Of a DNA stretch of 64,000 nt, positions 60,732-64,000 are shown piece by piece. The DNA lies in assembly GCA_002708265.1 (NCBI GenBank), contig PANA01000005.1, positions 364,216 to 428,215 of the forward strand, given 5' to 3'. Position numbers and translations under genes: made by a program. This DNA comes from Legionellales bacterium. GTDB lineage: Bacteria > Pseudomonadota > Gammaproteobacteria > Berkiellales > Berkiellaceae. The notes beneath the pieces are model-generated. The model had not been told where the DNA came from. It was given only the letters and a program-made list of their open reading frames with translations, and did not search any database. Numbering within the stretch: the first letter of the stretch is position 1; each line of letters opens with the position of its first letter.

Positions 60732-61292
60732 ATGACTATATCAGAAACGCCATTCTCTCAGGCAGATCTTCCTTTTGGAACGAGTCTGCAATTGAGCATA
60801 CCTTCTTCTGACGATTGCCGAGCCTTCATCAAAGCGGCGACCGAAAGTGTGTCTTTTCATCATCCTTGGATCAAAGCGCCCCAGGATGAAGCCACATTTC
60901 AAAACTATATTAATAATATTGATTTTGAGCGCCAAATCAGTTTTTTACTAAAGAAACGTGATGATGGTGCAATAGTTGGTGTTATTAATGTCAGTGAAAT
61001 TGTCAGGGGCGTCTTCCAAAGTGCTTATTTAGGCTTTTATGCATTTGCGGGGCACGAGCGCCAAGGCTACATGTCTGAGGGCCTTTCACTCGTGTGTCGT
61101 TATTGTTTTGATACGCTAATGCTACATCGACTTGAGGCGAATATTCAGCCGGACAATCAAAGGTCGCTTGGCTTAATCCAAAAATTAGGCTTTAAAAAAG
61201 AAGGCTTTTCACCTCGATACTTATTTATCAATAATGAATGGCGAGATCATGAACGGTACGCTATAACAGCAGAGGATTACAATGCCCTCTAG
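60732..61292 (+). CDS. RimJ/RimL-type GNAT acetyltransferase
   Basis: A 186-residue protein with the Acetyltransf_3 pattern: DDCRAFIKAATES near the N-terminus, AIVGVINVSEIVRG for beta-4, FAGHERQGYMSEGLSLVCRY with the acetyl-CoA loop (ERQGYM), and EANIQPDNQRSLGLIQKLGF, the hallmark of ribosomal-protein N-acetyltransferases. It starts 12 bases after the GyrI-like gene and overlaps the next acetyltransferase by 11 bases. Confidence 0.9.
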   Translation: MTISETPFSQADLPFGTSLQLSIPSSDDCRAFIKAATESVSFHHPWIKAPQDEATFQNYINNIDFERQISFLLKKRDDGAIVGVINVSEIVRGVFQSAYLGFYAFAGHERQGYMSEGLSLVCRYCFDTLMLHRLEANIQPDNQRSLGLIQKLGFKKEGFSPRYLFINNEWRDHERYAITAEDYNAL

Positions 61293-61704
61293 CGCACCTG
61301 ATATTGAGTTCACTGACGCCCCATCCAGTGAACTCATTGATTTTTTAACCAGCAAAATCAATCAAGAAACCAGCGAGCATGGACAAGCTTCTCCATTTGC
61401 TTTTTATATTCGAGACAATCACGGTTCAGTTGTTGCTGGCGCAAATGGTTTTTTAATTTATGGCACCATCTATACCGATCAGCTATGGGTAGATGCGTCG
61501 CATCGCGGCCAAGGATTGGCTAGAAATATCATGGATAAAGTACACGCGTTTGGTCAGTCCAAGGGCTGTCGGTTCGCGACTATTCAGACTATGAGTTTTC
61601 AAAAGGCAGTTCATTTTTATGAGCGTCTTGGCTATGCAACAGATTTTACGCGTGCGGGCTATGTGAATAATAGTCAGTGCTTATTTATGAGAAAGCCGTT
61701 GTAA
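61282..61704 (+). CDS. GNAT acetyltransferase
   Basis: A 140-residue compact acetyltransferase with GSVVAGANGFLIYGTIYTDQ (beta-3/beta-4), LWVDASHRGQGLARNIMDKV (acetyl-CoA loop HRGQGLA) and QKAVHFYERLGYATD. It is short for the family but contains the full core. It overlaps the preceding acetyltransferase by 11 bases and the convergent ogt by 20 bases. Substrate is unknown. Confidence 0.88.
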   Translation: MPSSAPDIEFTDAPSSELIDFLTSKINQETSEHGQASPFAFYIRDNHGSVVAGANGFLIYGTIYTDQLWVDASHRGQGLARNIMDKVHAFGQSKGCRFATIQTMSFQKAVHFYERLGYATDFTRAGYVNNSQCLFMRKPL

Positions 61705-62278
61705 GGGTCTTTTTCTCATGTTGAAGCAGCCATGATTTTCTGTCTAGGCCATTTTTATATCCCCCGAGCTTACCATTGTGATTAATAATTCGGTGGCATG
61801 GTAAAACAATCGTCAAATGATTGGCACCATTTGCATTGGCTACTGCCCGAAAGGCTTTTTCATTGCCAATGGCTTTTGCTTGTTCTTGATAGCTTCTCGT
61901 TTGACCAAATGGAATATCCTTCAACGCTTGCCAGGCCTTATGCTGAAAGTCTGTTCCAACACAGTGAATGGGCGTCTCAAAGGTAGACAATTGACCAGAA
62001 AAGTATTTTTTGAGTTCATCCTCAATAGAATCTATTACACTCGATTGTCCTGCTTGAATGGTTGCCCGATTTTTTTTAGCGATGGTCTGTATTTCTTTGG
62101 CAAGATTAGGCTGATCGCTATAGGAAAGAAAGTATAGTTTTTCATGATCGGCGATTGCAATCATACTTCCTAATGGACTATCAATTGTTTTGGCTTTTAA
62201 TTGGTATTCACCTCTAGTACTAAAGGTACTTAAAAGCGACTGCAGCGAAAAGACTTCTTCAACTGAATGGTTTATCAA
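61685..62278 (-). CDS. ogt: Methylated-DNA-[protein]-cysteine S-methyltransferase
   Basis: A 197-residue suicide repair protein that takes alkyl groups from O6-alkylguanine. The acceptor is C161 in LPCHRIINHNGKLGGYKNG, preceded by FRAVANANGANH with the helix-turn-helix arginine. IPFGQTRSYQEQA is also typical. The N-terminal RNase-H-like domain is complete. It overlaps the upstream marR-type gene by four bases, so the pair is co-translated. Confidence 0.94.
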   Translation of the reverse strand: MINHSVEEVFSLQSLLSTFSTRGEYQLKAKTIDSPLGSMIAIADHEKLYFLSYSDQPNLAKEIQTIAKKNRATIQAGQSSVIDSIEDELKKYFSGQLSTFETPIHCVGTDFQHKAWQALKDIPFGQTRSYQEQAKAIGNEKAFRAVANANGANHLTIVLPCHRIINHNGKLGGYKNGLDRKSWLLQHEKKTLTTAFS

Positions 62279-62733
62279 GACTCTTTCTCCTCTGCCAGTT
62301 TTAGCATAAGCGCTATTATTTCATTTTGTTGTTTTTTTGACAGCTTGCCGAAAAATTGCGCATCGATGGCTTCTACCACCGGCACCAGTTGATGGGCGAG
62401 CTTTACCCCGGCGTTTGTAAGTGCAACTGTCTTTGTGCGCGCATCATCTTCACTTTCTTTTCGAGTGGCGAGTTTTAAACTGACCAGCTTTTTAAGCGCA
62501 GCAGATACCGTCATTTTATCTAATTTTGACAACGATATAATCGTTGCTTGAGTGACTGGCTGCGATTGACGATGGCACCACAACAATAGGGCAATAATCA
62601 CAAATTGAGCATGTGAAACGTCATAAGGTTCAAGTGCTTTTTTTATTAAGCGCTGCCAACATACCGTGGTTTGCCAGAGTAAAAACCCAGGACTATCCTC
62701 AGGAGTATCAAAACCAAAGGGCGCTTCACTCAT
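62275..62733 (-). CDS. MarR-family transcriptional regulator
   Basis: A 152-residue winged-helix protein. VTQATIISLSKLDKMTVSAAL and KLVSLKLATRKESEDDARTK give the recognition helix and the wing with the conserved D-x-R pattern, and the flanking helices form the dimer interface. Coupling to ogt by a four-base overlap suggests that it controls this small operon, possibly in response to electrophiles or alkylating agents. That role is inference. Confidence 0.92.
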   Translation of the reverse strand: MSEAPFGFDTPEDSPGFLLWQTTVCWQRLIKKALEPYDVSHAQFVIIALLLWCHRQSQPVTQATIISLSKLDKMTVSAALKKLVSLKLATRKESEDDARTKTVALTNAGVKLAHQLVPVVEAIDAQFFGKLSKKQQNEIIALMLKLAEEKES

Positions 62734-62736
62734 TAA

Positions 62737-63162
62737 TTAAGGCTCTTCTCTTTTAAGTTGATTTACTAATGCCTCCATCTCATCAGGGGCAGTAGCCGCG
62801 ACATTCTTAGCAACTAATTGTATCCAAAGCCATTTCAAAGGCCCAGTCACCACCACTTTATTGGTCAGTAGAATACCATTGTCTGTTACTTCTAGAGTAT
62901 GCGTATCCCACATCTTAGCCCCAAAGAAGTGGGTACAGTCCGTAAAGGCTTTCATCCACTGAATATCTGTTAGCGTGATTTTTACTGCAGGCGCACCTTT
63001 TGGCTTCAGCATAAAGTGATTTCCAACCGCAAACTCCCCTTCTAGAGTGCAATACTCTAAATCGGAATGCCAACTCGGCCAGTTTTCAATATCTATCCAT
63101 TTGCGCCAAATTCTTTCAGGTGACACGCCCTGGTATAGCTGACGATGCTCTTTGATCCACAT
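62737..63162 (-). CDS. SRPBCC (START-like) domain protein
   Basis: A 141-residue protein with the polyketide-cyclase/SRPBCC fold pattern: PERIWRKWIDIENWPSWHSD near residues 15-34, GEFAVGNHFMLKPKGAPAVK, then a beta-rich middle and a long C-terminal helix. Such proteins bind hydrophobic ligands. It lies three bases before the marR start and is probably the first gene of the SRPBCC-marR-ogt operon. Confidence 0.85.
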   Translation of the reverse strand: MWIKEHRQLYQGVSPERIWRKWIDIENWPSWHSDLEYCTLEGEFAVGNHFMLKPKGAPAVKITLTDIQWMKAFTDCTHFFGAKMWDTHTLEVTDNGILLTNKVVVTGPLKWLWIQLVAKNVAATAPDEMEALVNQLKREEP

Positions 63163-63280
63163 AATACCCTCTTATGTATTACCATAATACTATATGCATT
63201 TTTACCTTTATTTGTCCTAAAGATCAACCCATCCCCTCTCAATAGCACAAGGCATGGCGTTTACCATAGGGGCTATGAGG

Positions 63281-63286
63281 TATACT
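63281..63286 (+). promoter_or_regulatory. Candidate -10 element upstream of the DUF2256 gene
   Basis: TATACT matches the -10 consensus at five positions, 36 bases before the GTG start. A short palindrome CATAGGGGCTATG lies just upstream where a -35 box would partly fall. This is a weak call. Confidence 0.3.
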
Positions 63287-63321
63287 AAAAACGTCAGTAA
63301 GCCTTTGCAGGAGAGAAAACG

Positions 63322-63468
63322 GTGCCAAAAGGCGTAAAGAAACGAGACCTGCCCATCAAAACCTGCCCAGTGTGCCAAAGGCCCTTCACCTGGCGTAAAA
63401 AATGGGAAAAGGTGTGGGATGAAGTGAAGTATTGCTCAGACAAGTGTCGTTCACGCCGGCAGTTTTAG
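63322..63468 (+). CDS. DUF2256 small zinc-ribbon protein
   Basis: A 48-residue protein starting with [23 protein letters not shown], then [18 protein letters not shown]. The four cysteines (CPVC and YCSDKC) form a probable zinc ribbon; the pattern is that of DUF2256, whose function is unknown and which often lies near photolyase-type genes. An AGGAG site precedes the GTG. Its stop overlaps the end of the convergent GFA gene by four bases. Confidence 0.9.
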   Translation: MPKGVKKRDLPIKTCPVCQRPFTWRKKWEKVWDEVKYCSDKCRSRRQF

Positions 63469-63866
63469 GATGCGTCTTTATCGAACTGTGGTACAGCTGA
63501 AAGAAAGGGCATCCATTCAGGCGCTTCACTCGACCAAACTTGCACCTCAGGATAAAAAAGTGATTTATCGTCAAGACTGCTTGCCCCAACAATGGTCAGA
63601 TGAGGCCATCGTTCAGGCCGCCCGAACACAGTACTGCCGCAAGTGTCACAAAAGCCTACATGAATATGCTTTCCACTGGCTGCGGACCGGGTAAACTCTT
63701 TTACTGTGCCATGAATGAGAAGAGCTTCTTTCAGAACGGCCATAAAAGGCCAGGCGGTTCCGCCAGTCAGGCGTTGGCAATCCTGACAGGTACATATTCC
63801 AGATTTAACAGGCGCAGACTGTAACTCATATGAGATAGCCCCACAGTAGCATTTTCCTGTTATCAT
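63465..63866 (-). CDS. GFA (glutathione-dependent formaldehyde-activating-like) family protein
   Basis: A 133-residue Mss4-like zinc protein. [11 protein letters not shown] at 5-15 (C6, C8), [12 protein letters not shown] with C25, C27 and C30, and [16 protein letters not shown] supply the two zinc sites. Members bind glutathione adducts or are simple zinc-binding proteins; catalysis of formaldehyde capture is not proven for the family. A class III alcohol dehydrogenase is encoded at 18884, but far away. Confidence 0.9.
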   Translation of the reverse strand: MITGKCYCGAISYELQSAPVKSGICTCQDCQRLTGGTAWPFMAVLKEALLIHGTVKEFTRSAASGKHIHVGFCDTCGSTVFGRPERWPHLTIVGASSLDDKSLFYPEVQVWSSEAPEWMPFLSAVPQFDKDAS

Positions 63867-63915
63867 CTCGCTCTCCTATCACAATCCATTTATATCTTCT
63901 GGGCAATTAAACCAA

Positions 63916-64000
63916 ATGATTCTTTACCTAGATTACTGGAATCACCTTCATTGGAATGAAACCGGCTCATATCTACAAAACCAGATTGAACGACAGAAAA
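63916..64000 (+). CDS. Hypothetical protein, truncated at the right window edge
   Basis: An ATG at 63916 opens a frame to the window end without a stop (about 28 codons), beginning MILYLDYWNHLHWNETGSYL. It is divergent from the GFA gene by 49 bases. Too little is visible to name a family. Confidence 0.4.
   Translation, partial: MILYLDYWNHLHWNETGSYLQNQIERQK

Overview
The window is a dense stretch of a gammaproteobacterial chromosome with moderate GC. No gap between genes exceeds about 250 bases, and I see no rRNA, tRNA, CRISPR array, transposase or phage gene. The housekeeping blocks (miaB-phoH-ybeY-corC-lnt; leuS-lptE-holA-nadD-rsfS; mrdA-rodA-mltB-rlpA-dacA) have the order usual in Gammaproteobacteria. 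Several large orphan proteins with eukaryote-like motifs sit among them. Together these suggest a host-associated or intracellular lineage, perhaps Legionellales/Coxiellaceae-like. That placement is inference, because no rRNA or secretion-system gene is present to confirm it.

Layout. 1-4317: minus-strand envelope-glycan cluster (GT2, GT-C and flippase-like proteins) after a truncated unknown gene. 4373-9244: Bcr/CflA exporter, YihY/BrkB protein overlapping a beta-carbonic anhydrase, and an APC amino-acid transporter divergent from argR-argS with an ARG-box-like site between them. 9413-19993: argR, argS, deoC, then miaB-phoH-ybeY-corC-dacB-lnt-adh, with dacB between corC and lnt. 23914-41474: the leuS to dacA/dat cluster, split by two large minus-strand orphans, between rsfS and mrdA (28951-30435) and between mrdA and rodA (32403-36377); rlmH is missing from its usual place. 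41517-49405: MICAL-like flavoprotein, dps, a 901-residue repeat protein, a kinase-fold protein and a toxin-type glycosyltransferase. 49489-55160: methyltransferase, SDR, carbamoyltransferase-DUF5989-SxtJ cassette, flavoprotein, acetyltransferase. 55238-64000: degenerate class D beta-lactamase, two more orphans, and small stress and DNA-repair genes (AlkD, Ogt, MarR, AraC/GyrI proteins, acetyltransferases, GFA protein).

The main result is a dispersed set of candidate host-directed proteins. (1) The 1324-residue protein at 32403-36377 has a long disordered region with many tyrosine motifs: YxxL/V/I sites at 17-residue spacing, one EPIYA-like EPAYA, two NPLY motifs and three YxN motifs. It looks like a scaffold for host SH2/PTB adaptors. 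(2) The 1082-residue protein at 20050-23298 has a His-Asp-Gln-Cys arrangement of the Ulp1/YopJ cysteine-protease clan. (3) The 415-residue protein at 48158-49405 combines a clostridial-toxin-type glycosyltransferase signature with a C-terminal IQ motif. (4) The orphans at 43829, 56113 and 20050 carry short basic nuclear-localisation-like motifs. (5) The orphans at 28951 and 32403 seem to share an alpha/beta module followed by a Ser/Pro/Glu-rich linker and a basic tail. Secretion and host targeting are inferred from motifs only.
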